In this document: positions 1 to 10,817 of the stretch, piece by piece
Layout: each line of letters begins with the position of its first letter
Numbering within the stretch: the stretch's first letter is position 1
Assembly (NCBI GenBank): GCA_028753945.1
Contig: JAPNXP010000012.1
Location: forward strand, 3,100,001 to 3,164,000
Reading direction: 5' to 3'
Source: Hexactinellida sp. DTS-2022
Lineage: Eukaryota > Porifera > Hexactinellida
DNA: 64,000 bases
Notes under the pieces: generated by a model
What the model saw: the letters and a program-made list of their open reading frames with translations, nothing else
Told to the model about the DNA's origin: nothing
Databases searched by the model: none
Translations under genes and position numbers: made by a program

Positions 1-560
1 ACTTAGTTTGTGCTTAGTTCAAACTAAGTTTAAGCACAAACTAAGTCTGTATTCACAAAGCAAAACTAAGCTCAAACTAAGTCTAAACTTAGTTTGAACT
101 TAGTTTGTGCTTAGTTTTTAGATAAAACATAGTTCTTGCTTAGTTTTCTGTTGAAAAGTAAACAAAAAGTTAAGTCTACTTCTTACCAGACTTAACTGAA
201 TATTTCACGATAATATACTTGTATTTTACAATTATTTAATGTATTTACGAATTATTTATCGTAACTTATCGTGGTTGTGTCACTAATAGTGGTTGTATCA
301 CTCTGAGTTTAGTTTTGAGAAGTTAAGAAAACTTCGCAAAAATTAGTAATTACTTAGTTTAGACTAAGTTTAAGTTTAAGTTTGAGCAAAACTAAGTCAA
401 TACTTAGTTTAGACTAAGTTTAAGTTTAAGTTTAAGCAAAAACTAAATTTTTGGTTAAGTTTTGAGAAGTTAAATAAACTTAGCATAAACTAAGTCAAGA
501 CTTAGTTTAGACTTAGTTTGAACTAAGTTTAAGTTTAAGTTTAAGAAATGTTAGTGAATA
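1..560. mobile_element. Foldback/MITE built of AAACTTAGTTT words
   Basis: Nearly the whole stretch is the word AACTTAGTTT / AAACTAAGTT and variants, repeated in both orientations, with TTTAAG runs. Near 46-62 a TTCACAAAGC block mirrors TTAGTGAATAAG near 550-562, which may be the two ends. The element may continue left of the window. No coding sequence. Confidence 0.55.
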
Positions 561-574
561 AGGCCCCTTGTGTC

Positions 575-712
575 ATAACTTGGCGACGTGTGGGAAATTT
601 TGAGTGGAAAACCTCCACTTGTTGTCGGGGGGCCAAAGGTTATCCCTGTATGCCAAAAATCAGATTTGGAAACCATCCAGATTCTTAAATAACTCGGAAC
701 ATACAAATAAAT
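575..712 (-). mobile_element. Helitron family B, 5'-end fragment
   Basis: Matches the family-B 5' region seen at 31845, 46730-46880 and 59575-59735: a block ACTTG(T/G)CGA(G/C)GTGTG, then GAGTGGAAA, CCTC-ACTTGTTG, a GGGGCCAAA-like run, TTATCCCT, and AACTCGGAACATACAAA at the end. Only the 5' part is present; the rest is missing. Confidence 0.6.
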
Positions 713-713
713 A

Positions 714-1175
714 TAGTCGAACCTCCCAGGCCGGGCAACCTCGTCCGGAGGGTGCCCGGATCTGAGAATTTTCCCGGATCTCGGAAATAACCATAAAATT
801 TATTGCATAATCAACTAGTGTTTATGTTCTGATGTCAAAAACTATTGTCGAGGGGGACTCTAGCTTGATCGCATCATCCGATCATCGAAACTTGGTATTA
901 CTTTACACAAGGACTCAAGGAGTTCATTCATTTGGAATATTAATTGTATATAAAGTAGCCAAATTTCCATATGGCTAAATCCAAACCAATATTAACTGCC
1001 CAGATAAAGGTGGATGACTTTTGGTAACATGTTTCACATTCAAATCTGCAAAGAAAAACTAAATTTGGGGATTATAACCAAAAAAAGGCGACAAAATTTT
1101 GAACTTATACAAAAATATTGCCCGGTTGAAGGAGGTAGCCGGACTTTGGAGGTCCGGATCTTGGAGGTTTGACTG
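714..1175. mobile_element. TA-flanked MITE (pogo/mariner-like ends)
   Basis: The left end TAGTCGAACCTCCCAGG and right end TTGGAGGTTTGACTG are inverted and followed by TA. The subterminal region holds repeated GTCCGGA and GTGCCCGG words. About 460 bp, no coding capacity. Ends of the CAGT-x-x-AACCTC type with TA flanks suggest a pogo/Tigger-like transposase source. Confidence 0.55.
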
Positions 1176-1177
1176 TA

Positions 1178-1864
1178 CACTTAAACCTCCCTTTTTCCGC
1201 GCACTCCCGTCCGGAAGGTGCCTGTAACTTGGAATTTGCCGGGATATAAGAAATACCATGGCTAGTATAACTAACCAGCCAAAAGTATTTGAACAATAGG
1301 AATTTTTATGCACACACAATACTCGTCGGTAACTTATTAACGGCTCTCTAAACTATTCAAAATGACTATAAATATCTTTTTATAGATATACATTGTAAAA
1401 TATTGCAATTTCGATTAAATTTAGAAAATATCCACCAAGTTGCACAAGTGTTTCTGCCACGTGCCACTTGTGGCATAAGTGGCACAAAATGGAAATGTGG
1501 TCTTAATGATCAATAATGAATTCTTTACTAGCTAATTATATATTTTGTAGCATCTACTAATGTTATTATGCTGGTATAACCTCAAGTGTATGAATACAAA
1601 TTATTGTTGTTCAAATACTTTTCTCCGGTTAGTGTATGTGTAAATTCAAAATGTATCATGTATATTTTTTAGATTCATTCAATAATACAGACTGATGTTT
1701 TTAACTAGTGTGGGTGATTTAGGATATGTTTTTGTATTAATATTTTGTCATTTAACTCCATTATTGGTTAAATGATTACAAATTTAGCTTGGCTTTACAT
1801 CAATAAGGTGCCCCTTGAGGGAAGTGCCCGTTGCTCAGAGGTCCGGAAAAGGGAGGTTTGTGTG
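1178..1864. mobile_element. TA-flanked MITE abutting the previous one
   Basis: The left end CACTTAAACCTCCCTTTT is mirrored by AAAAGGGAGGTTTGTGTG, with TA on both sides. It shares GTCCGGA/GGTGCC words with the element at 714-1175. Its interior (about 1310-1680) is also found, diverged, at 20600-21400. Confidence 0.55.
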
Positions 1865-1895
1865 TATATGCATATAACAGGTTTGTGTTTTTACA

Positions 1896-2290
1896 TGGAC
1901 GGATCCAGTTTTAAACCATATCGTAATTATCACTCTAATATAGCTATCTGTGAAATGTGACAGTCTCTGAGTTCAATCTCATGAAGAGTTGGGGGGTGCA
2001 CCCCCCCGGTAGATCCGTGCCTGTTTTTTAATAGTATAGATGGATACACAACAAATCTAAACCGAATAAAATTGATAAACTCGATCTAATAAATCAATAG
2101 TAAAATGCAATGTAGACTATAGTGCTGATTAATTTAATCAAATACGGATTTTTAAACAAATATAAAATGTGTTATTGAGACTTTGTGGAAGGGGGTGGTA
2201 TCGAGAGTAATCGATGTCCGCACTTCGTTATAACGGGAGTTCACTGTCTTAATAACACACGATGTAACGAAGTTACATCGTGTATGGTGT
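1896..2290. repeat. MITE remnants and a short hairpin
   Basis: ACGGATCCAG (about 1899) and GATCCGTGCCTG (about 2013) look like ends of a small hAT-type MITE. A right end TTATAACGGGAGTTCACTG of the MITE family seen whole at 14092-14239 lies near 2230. A hairpin CACGATGTAA-loop-TTACATCGTG lies at about 2258-2282. Confidence 0.4.
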
Positions 2291-3370
2291 ACTTACTAAA
2301 TAGGAACTAATTAATTACTTAGTATAAATTATATTAGTAGATAATTAAAATGTTAACTCACTTGATTCCACAGATAATTTACCTACATACTAGTCGTCAG
2401 TCTTTTTGCATCGTAGATCGTAGATAACAGCTCGTCTTTCGCCACTGGGGATGTGCCGTTGCAGGTCACGTTAACATTATCTGGGCTCACCATGATTGGG
2501 ATTGCGTGATAACCAATTCTAAAATATGAAACATAAAATGGAATAATGTGAAACCGTATAATTCACATTCCACATAAATCAATATCCCCAGTCACTCCTG
2601 AAAATGAGTTCATTACGACAATAATGCATAACCTTTGCTGATTTCGAATAATCTATATGTACACAACTGACCCACGTTTCAGTATCTGAGTATCAGCTCA
2701 TATAGCCCTTGATTAAAGTATTATTACTCTTTTATTCATGTCATGCATCTCAGAGATTGTGATGGTAAAAACATATATTAAGCCATATTTGAGGATATAG
2801 TCTACGGCTTTATTTCCTAAGCCTGAGAAATACTACTTTCTGGTTGACTCCAATACTCATTTGAATATAATACTATGTTAACTAATTTCAGGCTAGTTAA
2901 TTCCTTACATAGTTGAACAAGATGGACACTATAGTGACTAAACTATTACGCTACACTATATTTTGGAAGATGGAATTAACTTTGAAATACAAAGTCTAAG
3001 GATTCTGTTTCTAGCAATTTTAATGATACCAGGTTCCTTGGTTATCAAGTTCTTAGTACAATGATCTGTGCCATTTTGAGCTATAACTGAGATCTAATCT
3101 AAGTAGTTTTTATCTTTAGTAAGTTTATTTATTCGCTCGACACGTTCTCTTTCGTGGAAACTGGCTTTAACTTTTTTGAGTATACTTATTTGTCTTTTTT
3201 GATTCCTTCCCAATTGTCTCAGTGAACGAACTTGGTCCAATAGTCACTCCGTAAATATCTTTGAATATGTTCCTTATTGACAATTCGCATATGCCGCACG
3301 TAGCTTATAAGCATGCTTTTTTATATTGATACCACCATGAGGTCCAGTATTAACTGGTGTAACATCGAAG
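2291..3370. other. Unassigned A+T-rich stretch
   Basis: No open reading frame, repeat family or structured element that I can support. Confidence 0.4.
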
Positions 3371-3374
3371 CTAA

Positions 3375-3500
3375 GGGTTACAATCCCAAATCCCGGGATC
3401 CCGATCCATTTCACCTTCGGGATCCAATCTTTGTTTTTTAATCCCGATCCCGATTGTCAATCCCGGGATTTGTTTTTCAATCCCAGGATCCCAATGCATT
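3375..3500. repeat. CCCGGGATCC-rich repeat block
   Basis: Iterated AATCCCGGGATCCCGATCC words in both orientations. It looks like the end of a hAT element whose ends are made of this word. The broken hAT transposase that follows could belong to it. A similar scrap, TCAATCCCGGGAT, occurs near 11342. Confidence 0.4.
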
Positions 3501-3799
3501 TGTGCTAACTATATAGTATTACTGTATTAGTGATAAGATAATTGCCTTGACTGAAAGTTAACAATGGATAAATCATAGATACTGTTACCATTTAGCTCTT
3601 CGTACTTGTAAGTTAGGTAGAATAAATTACAACTACGAAGCACTAAATGGTAACAATATTCTAGTGCTTAACAATAATAATATTTCATATTTTAACAAGT
3701 ACATTGTATGCATAATGTACTTTTGATACTGATTTATCTATAATTCAATTGTGCTCATTATATATATGGCCCTATCTGGTATGACTAAGTTTACTTAAT

Positions 3800-4995
3800 C
3801 ACGCATATGGCTGAGAACATTAATTTTAAGGATTTTGTCGGGGCTGAGATATGGCAACATTTTCTAAGATCATAAAGTGGAAAATAGCACAGTCTAAAGT
3901 CTGCAAAAAGGTAATAAAATGCGATGGTGGCTCTACAAAAGGATTGCATGTACTTCTAAAATCAACCTATCAAATTGAGATAACGCTTAAACGTTCTTGC
4001 AAGGATGAGTCATGTGATGGGATTCCGTTTAATAACTTCATCACTTCGAAAGATCTAATAGATCTCCAATAGCCCTGGGCCATTCTTTACCCAGATCAGT
4101 AACTACTATTCAAGAGCACTATTCAAGTAATGCCCGCATGTATCATGAGAGAATTAAGCATGATTTACTCCTTCAGAAAATTAACGGTGAGAAGTTCAGC
4201 ATTACACTAGACGAATGGACAGTAATAGTACTGCAATAGTCAACTTTGACACAATACAAGCTAATACATTGATGGCGTGGTCAACAAAGTTCGTAAAATT
4301 GTGAAACTATTCAAGCGTTCCCCCTTTTCAAAATCAAGTTCTGCTAACGTATGTACGAGAGAAACAACCGAATGGATTACAGTTTATTAAGGACTGTAAG
4401 ACCCGTTGGAGCTCACTCCTAAATATGCTCGAGAGAATACTCAAAATAAGCGTACCCAGTTCAAAAATCTCTACTGGATCTAAATATTGAATTTAAATTA
4501 ACAGATGAAGAGTTCACACAGGTTTCTTTTGTCCTACAAGCATTACTACCTATCTTGTGTAGGTGGGATGCGAATTTTGTCTCTGCTGAAGCAACAATAA
4601 TCTTTCACTTGATGAAATCCAGAGTTATCTTCCATCAAGTTCAGAATATATTCATCAAATTATTGAAGCAATACCAAAGAAGTATTCAAGAACGTTATAT
4701 TGAAGCTTCAGTAATTGCTGCTTATCTACTCAACCCTTTAGCAAAACTTGTAAAAAAAGGAGTAGTGAAGGAATTTTGTCTGAGTTTATTATCCATTAAT
4801 CCAGATTGGTTAAAAATGAAGTTGTCGAAAGAAATACGGTAGATGAGAAGTATTAATTAAATATACCGGAGCTAACTGGTGGAAGAGCAAATTTGTTAGA
4901 AAAGTTATATCAAATGCTGCTCACAGTACCGCCGACATCTGTCGAAGTGGAAAATATTTTTTCATAATGTTCGTATCTCTGTAACAAATTTCGAA
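3800..4995 (+). pseudogene. Degenerate hAT transposase (BED finger to C-terminal dimerisation region)
   Basis: A plain DNA-transposon gene, clearly dead. The frame at 3851-4072 shows a BED-finger-like part (CKKVIKCDGGSTKGLHV). Later frames show the start of the catalytic region (KFSITLDEWT near 4195-4220) and a C-terminal dimerisation region (LTGGRANLLEKLY, then PPTSVEVENIFS, about 4875-4965). Several frameshifts and stops separate these parts; the longest surviving frame is 95 codons (4555-4842). The core is much shorter than a usual hAT transposase of 600-700 residues. No clear 8-bp duplication was found. Confidence 0.65.
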
Positions 4996-5479
4996 GTTCT
5001 CAGTCAATGTAAAAGCTTAATTACATTCTGCATTATTAGACACAATGAAAAATAATAATACATACTTTATTGTTTTTTCAGAATAATTTAATTTAATTCA
5101 ATCACTATTATTAACATCCTTCATACATTTACTCTTTACTAAACGTTGTGTTACTTAGAACACTCAAGGGGAAAGCAGAATTTGATCGAAAACTGAAGTC
5201 GGAATTTGATCGAAAATGGAAGTAGGAAAATGATCGAAAGTGAAAAGTAAAACATAGGAATATGATCGAAAAGTTTTCCGATGTCGGAAAATGATCGAAA
5301 ATGCTATTATACCAGATTTCACTAATAAGTGAATAAATAGGAATTTGACTGAAAAGTTTTCCGATGTCGGAAAATTATCGAAAATCATGACTTAAAATTT
5401 TGTATAAGTTTAATATAAGTAATAAATGAAATTAGTCAAGTAAAGAAAATTTACTTTAGATTGAAAATATTAAATAAAT

Positions 5480-5755
5480 TCACTGGAAAATCTTCTTTGT
5501 TCCGATTATTTCTCCGCGGCAAATTGGGCATACTTGTCTCAAACGATGTATTTCTGTAGCACATCTTTCACAAAACCCAGCGTGAGCAAATCCATCATGT
5601 AGGAGTCCAAAATTATGTATTCTTTGTTGAAAGCATACGTAACAGCGGGAGTTTGTATGTTCTCCGTCGTCAGATAATTATAATTCTTCTGTATTCGAAT
5701 GTTCTGATCGTTTGGATTCCCTTGTTTTCTTTTCCAATTGTTGACGAAATGGCAT
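5480..5755 (-). pseudogene. RING-finger segment inside the MULE element
   Basis: The frame from ATG 5755 to TGA 5480 has one internal stop, after 24 codons. After the stop comes RCYVCFQQRIHNFGLLHDGF, then AHAGFCERCATEIH, RLRQVCPICRGEI and a short Ile-Phe-Gln tail. The spacing C-x2-C, H, H-x3-C-x2-C, C-x2-C with CPICR is a C-terminal RING of MDM2/IAP-like style. It lies on the transposase strand, between the transposase and the left iterated repeat, so it probably belongs to the transposon, as a fusion or second gene. Host origin cannot be excluded. Confidence 0.6.
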
Positions 5756-6054
5756 TTATGTACTCAATCGCCGTGAATACTCGATTTAAATATTTATTTA
5801 TACTGATTTCGGAGATCTTCATTCTTACGAGATTTCGGATTTGACCCTCTTGTTATTATTAATCCCTCCTCTAACCTCCTCATTTCTAAATCAAAGTCTA
5901 AGATTATATCTTCTAAGGATGACAAAAATTACCAAATATTTGGATGACTTGTCTTTATTTTAGACTTTAGTGACTTGTTGATAAGACTCAGCATTATTAT
6001 TCGTGCTAAATTGGTAGTAAAAAGGACATATTTTCGTTCCCATCAATCAAAGTT

Positions 6055-6633
6055 TTATAAAAGTAATTCTAGAGATTTCACAAGTTCCAATTCAGTAAGC
6101 GTCAAATCTACGAACGATTTTTTGATCGCGAAATATCTTAGCGAGACCGATCTTTTGTACTTTATCATGAATAGCCTTTGTATAGTGAAACCAACATCCC
6201 ACGATAGTGATATTCGTAAAAGCAGTTTTAAATGCATTGCGTGATGCCTTCTCAAAATCACACATTGCGATGGAAGGATTGAATTCTGCAACAGGTTGGT
6301 GTATTGCTAATACTACTGCAGTATAAAGGTGTTCACCCTAGAAGTCATCAGAATATGTAATGCTGGAATCGCATGCCCCTTGACCCTGATAAAAATTGTC
6401 AAAAGCTGGTAGAATATTCGCTGAACTACATCGAAAGTGGAATCGAAGTGAATAATTTCGGCTTCCTTAAGCTGCAATAACATTAGATCAGACGCAAATA
6501 CTACCGCTTTTTCATCGAAATCCCTAATTGTTAGTCTGTGGAATTTGGAGTAAGGTGAATTTGTTAGGAGTTGGTCGAACTCTTCAGGAGATACCGGCAA
6601 TTTAGGCAGGCGTGATCTACGTCTCTTGAACAT
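6055..6633 (-). pseudogene. MULE DDE transposase core (broken)
   Basis: The 106-codon frame 6633-6313 contains EIIHFDSTFDVVQRIFYQLL followed by TIF and GHAIPALHILMT, the first catalytic Asp region of MULE transposases. Past a frame break, another frame at about 6245-6090 reads FEKASRNAF, then IVGCWFHYTKAIHDKVQ and GLAKIF, which matches the second-Asp / GCxFHxxxA region (the D of D-F-E lies just before). The C-terminal third is not readable as one frame. Confidence 0.65.
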
Positions 6634-6649
6634 CGTACTTTCAAGTGTT

Positions 6650-6988
6650 TTAAAAGTTAAAGTTGTTGCTGCCTCTGTCGAGTTGCGACACGAAGTTGAA
6701 TATTTGTCTCAAATTTTCAGTAGAAATCTCTGCAGTTCGTTTGATTCTGTTGGCTAAGACAATACTATGAGATTTGTATTCCGATTCAGAATGATTGTGC
6801 GCTCTAGTTATTTCCAAAAATGATTTACCAAGTACTGATTTTTTCCACCCCTCACATGCATTTTGTCTAGCGAGAGTGCACTTCAGGTAAAATGTACCAT
6901 TTGATTCCCGATTCTTTGTATAGCGATATCCTCCAGATATATAATTAGTCGAATTCAATTTTTTCCCCTCAACAATTGAAAAATCCAT
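6650..6988 (-). CDS. FLYWCH zinc-finger N-terminal part of MULE transposase
   Basis: 112 codons starting at a Met (6988). GGYRYTKNRESNG is followed by YLKC, a second Cys six residues on (RQNAC) and a late HNH (TRAHNHSE), giving the C-x-C-x-H-x-H layout of FLYWCH fingers. The usual Trp before the first Cys is Leu. FLYWCH/WRKY-GCM1 fingers commonly head MULE transposases and bind the element's own ends. The following frame (6633-6313) continues the same protein after a short break. Confidence 0.7.
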   Translation of the reverse strand: MDFSIVEGKKLNSTNYISGGYRYTKNRESNGTFYLKCTLARQNACEGWKKSVLGKSFLEITRAHNHSESEYKSHSIVLANRIKRTAEISTENLRQIFNFVSQLDRGSNNFNF

Positions 6989-7006
6989 TTTAATTAAATT
7001 TATATA

Positions 7007-7258
7007 TACCGTAGTAGCCTAGGCGATTATTGTTTTAGGCCATTTTTTGACCAATAAATTTTTGTTACTTTTCGAGAATATCACATGTTGATACAATTTA
7101 TTTAGTAGAGTCGGTTGATAATCGTATTGCGACTAATATTAGATAAAGAAATTTACTCATGGTACCGGTAGTAAATTTCTATTTGCTAATTTGGTGGGCT
7201 ATTATTGGAGGTAGGCGATTATTCGAAGTAGCCCTATTCGATTAGAGTCTATACGGTA
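7007..7258. mobile_element. MITE, copy 1 (other copy at 17992-18260)
   Basis: Bounded by TACCGTA and TACGGTA. Blocks CCTAGGCGATTATTG, TACTTTTCGAGAATATCACATG, CGGTTGATAATCGTATTGCG and TACCGGTAGTAAATTT recur, in opposite orientation, at 17992-18260. About 250 bp, no coding capacity. Confidence 0.65.
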
Positions 7259-8258
7259 CTCTCAGAATCTCAGTTGATGTCCACTATCCACGTATAGTTA
7301 TTTGATCAAAATGTACCTAGTACGTTCGCTTACCAAATTAATAGTGCAAGCGTGATAATTACTGATAAAACAACTGTATTTAATAACAATGCTTATTATA
7401 ATTTTGCAAATTTATACTAATTCACTCCAATATAGTCAAATTTCAATAGAAACCAATTTAAATCAAATTCCTATTCGTTCACTTTTTAGCCAAATATGGT
7501 AGAGTAGCATTTTCGATCATATTCCGACATCGATAGTCTTTTCGATCAAATTCCTATTTGTTCACTTTTTAGCCAAATTTGGTATAATATCAATTTCGAT
7601 CATTTTCCGACATCGGAAAACTATTCGATCAAATTCCTACACAACAAAATTTCGATCAAATTCCGACCTAATTTTCGATCAAAATCAGGCTACTCCATTT
7701 TGTCAGGTCGCTTAACATCGATTTCGGGAAACGCTGGACGAAAGCACCAAATTTTTTATATGTAATCTTTATGACCCCGGAATCAAATTTTTCCGCGGCC
7801 CCACGACGAACGGATGCATTTTCGATGTTATCTTGGACTTTTAAAATTGCTGCTCTCTACTAAATCGCCGGTATTACCCCGAACGGCAACTTTCCAAAAT
7901 CAACTCTGGTCTACTTTTAAAGACCAGATTCGTTGTCCACATTAAATTCCCAGTCGTTTAAGGGATCACTTGCCCATAGCTTATCCCAAGTAACGCAATA
8001 ATGTCTCAGGAATGTGACAACATTCCTTTCTCAAACTTTGTCCTAAACCTTTCGAGTGACCCCTTGTTCGACTCCCAACAGCTATCTGAGTCTAGTTATA
8101 AACATAGTGACACTCTAAATCGGTATTTGATGCTGTTTACGACAATCCCTTAGTTATCATTAATCTAATAGTCCACCAGTGGGTAAAAGGACCCAGATGA
8201 ACTATTAGAGAACATGGACCATTAAGAATTTGCCTTAAGTAACTTCAAATTAAATATA

Positions 8259-8859
8259 TCTATATATAAAAAGAGGAATTGTTGTGTGTTTGTTTGTTTG
8301 TTTGTTTGTGTGTTTGTGTGTTTGTGTGTTTGTTTGTTTGTGTGTTTGTCCAGAATTAATTGAAAAGACTACGAGTCCTAGAAAGCTGAAAATTTGTATC
8401 CAGGGGTAATTTTGTACTGCGACAACGATCTATTGGTTTTTGAAGAGAAATATTCACATTTGAAGGTGACAAAATATGTTGGCCAATTAAATTCGAGGGT
8501 TTGTTGGTATGAATTAGCTAACTTATTCAATTAGTATAAATAGCCTGTGCCTACTAGAAATATTTTCTGAGGCTCCAATTTGATTGATTGAAAATTAATT
8601 CATTTAACCAATCAATCATTTGTCTATTCTATTGCCTGTTTTTCTTTTAGTATTATTTTGATTCGAGCTTTCTTATCGTGCAACTGAAATTTATTGAGCT
8701 ACTAAAACTCATTATTAATGTGATTGCTTTTTGGGGAGAGAAAGGCGCGAAGCCGCCGTTAATTGTATTGCGTTGTGCCTAACACGAACGAACAAAAGTC
8801 GCGAAGCGACTTTTGTGAGAGAGTGAGCCGTCGCGAAGCGACCGAGACCGAAGGGCTCG
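8259..8859 (+). mobile_element. Non-autonomous Helitron, family A
   Basis: Starts TCTATATATAAAAAGAGG after A and ends AAGGGCTCG before T, the A|T insertion of Helitrons. It has a GTTT-rich 5' region, TTTGTCCAGAATTAATTG, and two 3' hairpins: GTCGCGAAGCGAC in an AAAAGTCGCGAAGCGACTTTT stem, and GTCGCGAAGCGAC just before the end. It sits in the left arm of the 7704-11302 element; the right arm shows the site without it. Confidence 0.75.
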
Positions 8860-9029
8860 TATACATTATAAACTAACATACGTTATAGTTAAAGTATAGT
8901 AGAACTCGGTTAAGACGTACCACCTTAGGAAACAAGAAAAGGTACGTACTAACTGAGGCACGTCTTATCTGTACACATAATCCACAAGTCGAAATACTGA
9001 CTTGTTTGATGGTATAAATACGATGTAGG

Positions 9030-9538
9030 CAGGTGTTTATCTAGGTGCCTGGCCGGCACTTTTAGGTGCCGCCAGGCATCAGATGTAGTGAAAAAGTGCT
9101 TGAATTGTGATTCAATTTAGGTCCCGGGTTGGCACTTAATTTGGTGCTGGGCGTATGGTTAGATTTTCTGGTCCAGAAATGCTTGGATAAACAACTGTTT
9201 GTGCACCGTTGCAATTTCCCTAATTAAAATAGTGCCGCATCATTGAATTAAACTAAGTATGTATTATGGCCAGGGTTTCATCCAGGCGTATGCGACGCGC
9301 CTCCAGGCGCGTAATTTCAAAAGGAAACTTTTCTAGGCGCGCGAAAATCGAGAGATGCTCCCATAGACGTAATACAAATTGAGTATTTTAGGCGCGTGTG
9401 AGCGAGCTCAAAATTAATCTAGGCGCGCGGGTAATTTTTCCTGGATGAAAGCCTGATTATGGCTAATACCTTTAGGGTGCCGGAAATTTTTTATCTCCAT
9501 AATAAAGTGCCAGCCACGAAATCCTAGATAACCCCCTG
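9030..9538. mobile_element. hAT MITE with 8-bp duplication GATGTAGG
   Basis: Ends CAGGTGTTTATCTAGG and CCTAGATAACCCCCTG are inverted; GATGTAGG lies at 9022-9029 and 9539-9546. The body repeats GGTGCC / GGCAC words. Another hAT MITE is inserted at 9271-9455. Confidence 0.75.
9271..9455. mobile_element. hAT MITE with 8-bp duplication ATTATGGC
   Basis: Ends CAGGGTTTCATCCAGG and CCTGGATGAAAGCCTG; ATTATGGC lies at 9263-9270 and 9456-9463. The body is built of AGGCGCGC words in both orientations. A diverged relative lies at 34955-35124. Confidence 0.78.
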
Positions 9539-9962
9539 GATGTAGGGTATTCAAGTCTTTAGCATACTTAAGAACTATTTAGTTTTAACCTACTCACTTA
9601 AACCAATTACTAACTGAGTTCTGCTAATAGTTTTCTAGAGTACGTACTAACCGATTTAAAATACAAGTATATTTATTTACTTGGGAATAGAAATTGGTAC
9701 GTCTTATCACAGGTACTTTATATCTGAGTACGTATTATCCGAATCATTTATAGTGGATCAGATAGGAGGAAAAATCGGCTAATAGAGTATGTAGTATCCG
9801 AAAGTACGTCTTAAGACTCTTAACCCTACTTCATGCAGCTGCAGGAACTGTAAATTTGCTATCGATGATTTCGTGAGTGTGTAATTTGTCGGGACCTAGC
9901 AGCAATATTTCTAAAAACTCTGTTAAGTTAACTAAAAGATTTTAGATCTTAAGTCCAGTATA

Positions 9963-10299
9963 TCTATTATTAAAACTCGATTTTTATTTGTTTGTTTGTG
10001 TGTTTGTCCGGATTGTATTTAGGGAATCGAAACCGTATTTCTAGTTAAGATATAAACTAACTTCCAGATGTTATAATAGGTAAACAAATTAATTAAAATT
10101 CATAATAAACCTACAAGTTAGCTTCCAACGGGTATTATTGGTAAACAAGTTTAAACTATGGAAAATGGTAGAAAGGCTTGTTATAACATCCACTACCATT
10201 TTGCATGGTAGCAAAGATGATGAGTAAGCCGCATAGCGGCCGTTAACTTGAGGTGTGTAGCACCGATCCGTCGCAAAGCGACCGAGACCGAAGGGCTCG
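9963..10299 (+). mobile_element. Short Helitron, family A
   Basis: Starts TCTATTATTAAAACTCG after A and ends AAGGGCTCG before T. It holds TTGTCCGGATTGTATTTAG, a GCCGCATAGCGGC hairpin and the 3' GTCGCAAAGCGAC hairpin. 337 bp. Confidence 0.72.
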
Positions 10300-10661
10300 T
10301 CACCATTATGTGTTAAGTTCCCAGACTCTTTCTAGCTACACTCAGTTATCTCTAAACGTCCACTTCTCTATTTGCCCACCTTAACTAGTTTCGATGTCAT
10401 TTAAGCTGACGTCCACATGGGCCCTCTAACTACAGATGGACTAGTCAAGACCAGATTTAATTACGTATTACTTACGTACAGTTCATACTCCCTAATAGTT
10501 TATATTGACTCTATATATTCTCGATTATATTTGTTGTACTAATATACTTTAACTATAACGTATATGTTAGTAAATTATGTATATTTGATGTTACTTAAGG
10601 CAAAATTCTTTAATGGTCCATGACTCCATGTTCTCTAATAGTTCATCTGGGTCCTTTTACC

Positions 10662-10817
10662 CAGAGGCGGCGCGGCTTTTGGGGGCCCCCGGGTGATCGA
10701 CCTACTAGTCCCCTTTGTCCAGGGCCCCGGGGGGCCTGAACAAGGGGGCCCCCTTTGTAATCGGTTGAGGGGCCCGCGGGTGAATCACCCGTGCGGGGTG
10801 CGGCCGCGCCGCCCATG
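10662..10817. mobile_element. hAT MITE with 8-bp duplication CTTTTACC
   Basis: Ends CAGAGGCGGCGCGGC and GCCGCGCCGCCCATG; CTTTTACC lies at 10654-10661 and 10818-10825. The body is runs of G and C. The other arm of the host element (about 8175-8195) keeps the uninterrupted site CCAGTGGGTAAAAGGACCC, which confirms the boundaries. Confidence 0.8.

Larger units (their letters stand above)
5168..7696 (-). mobile_element. FLYWCH-MULE transposon with iterated-word inverted repeats
   Basis: About 2.5 kb. Both ends are made of repeats of the word GGAATTTGATCGAAAA (left, about 5180-5390) and its complement TTTTCGATCAAATTCC (right, about 7510-7680), mixed with TTTTCCGATGTCGGAAAA palindromes. On the minus strand between them lie a FLYWCH finger (6988-6650), a MULE-type DDE transposase region (6633 to about 6055) and a RING-like segment (5755-5480). 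A separate MITE sits inside at 7007-7258. I could not find a convincing 8-9 bp target duplication. Confidence 0.7.
8897..9830. mobile_element. MITE with GTACGTCTTA words, host of two nested hAT MITEs
   Basis: The left part has TAGTAGAACTCGGTTAAGACG and ACGTACTAAC words; the right part has GAGTACGT(A/C)TTA words and ends near TTAACCCTACT. TA precedes the left end. The middle is taken up by the hAT MITE 9030-9538. It was itself inserted in the left arm of the 3.6-kb element. Confidence 0.5.

Noticed and set aside
8279-8345. Stand-alone GTTT microsatellite
   Set aside because: It is part of the 5' region of family-A Helitrons and appears in the same place in several copies.
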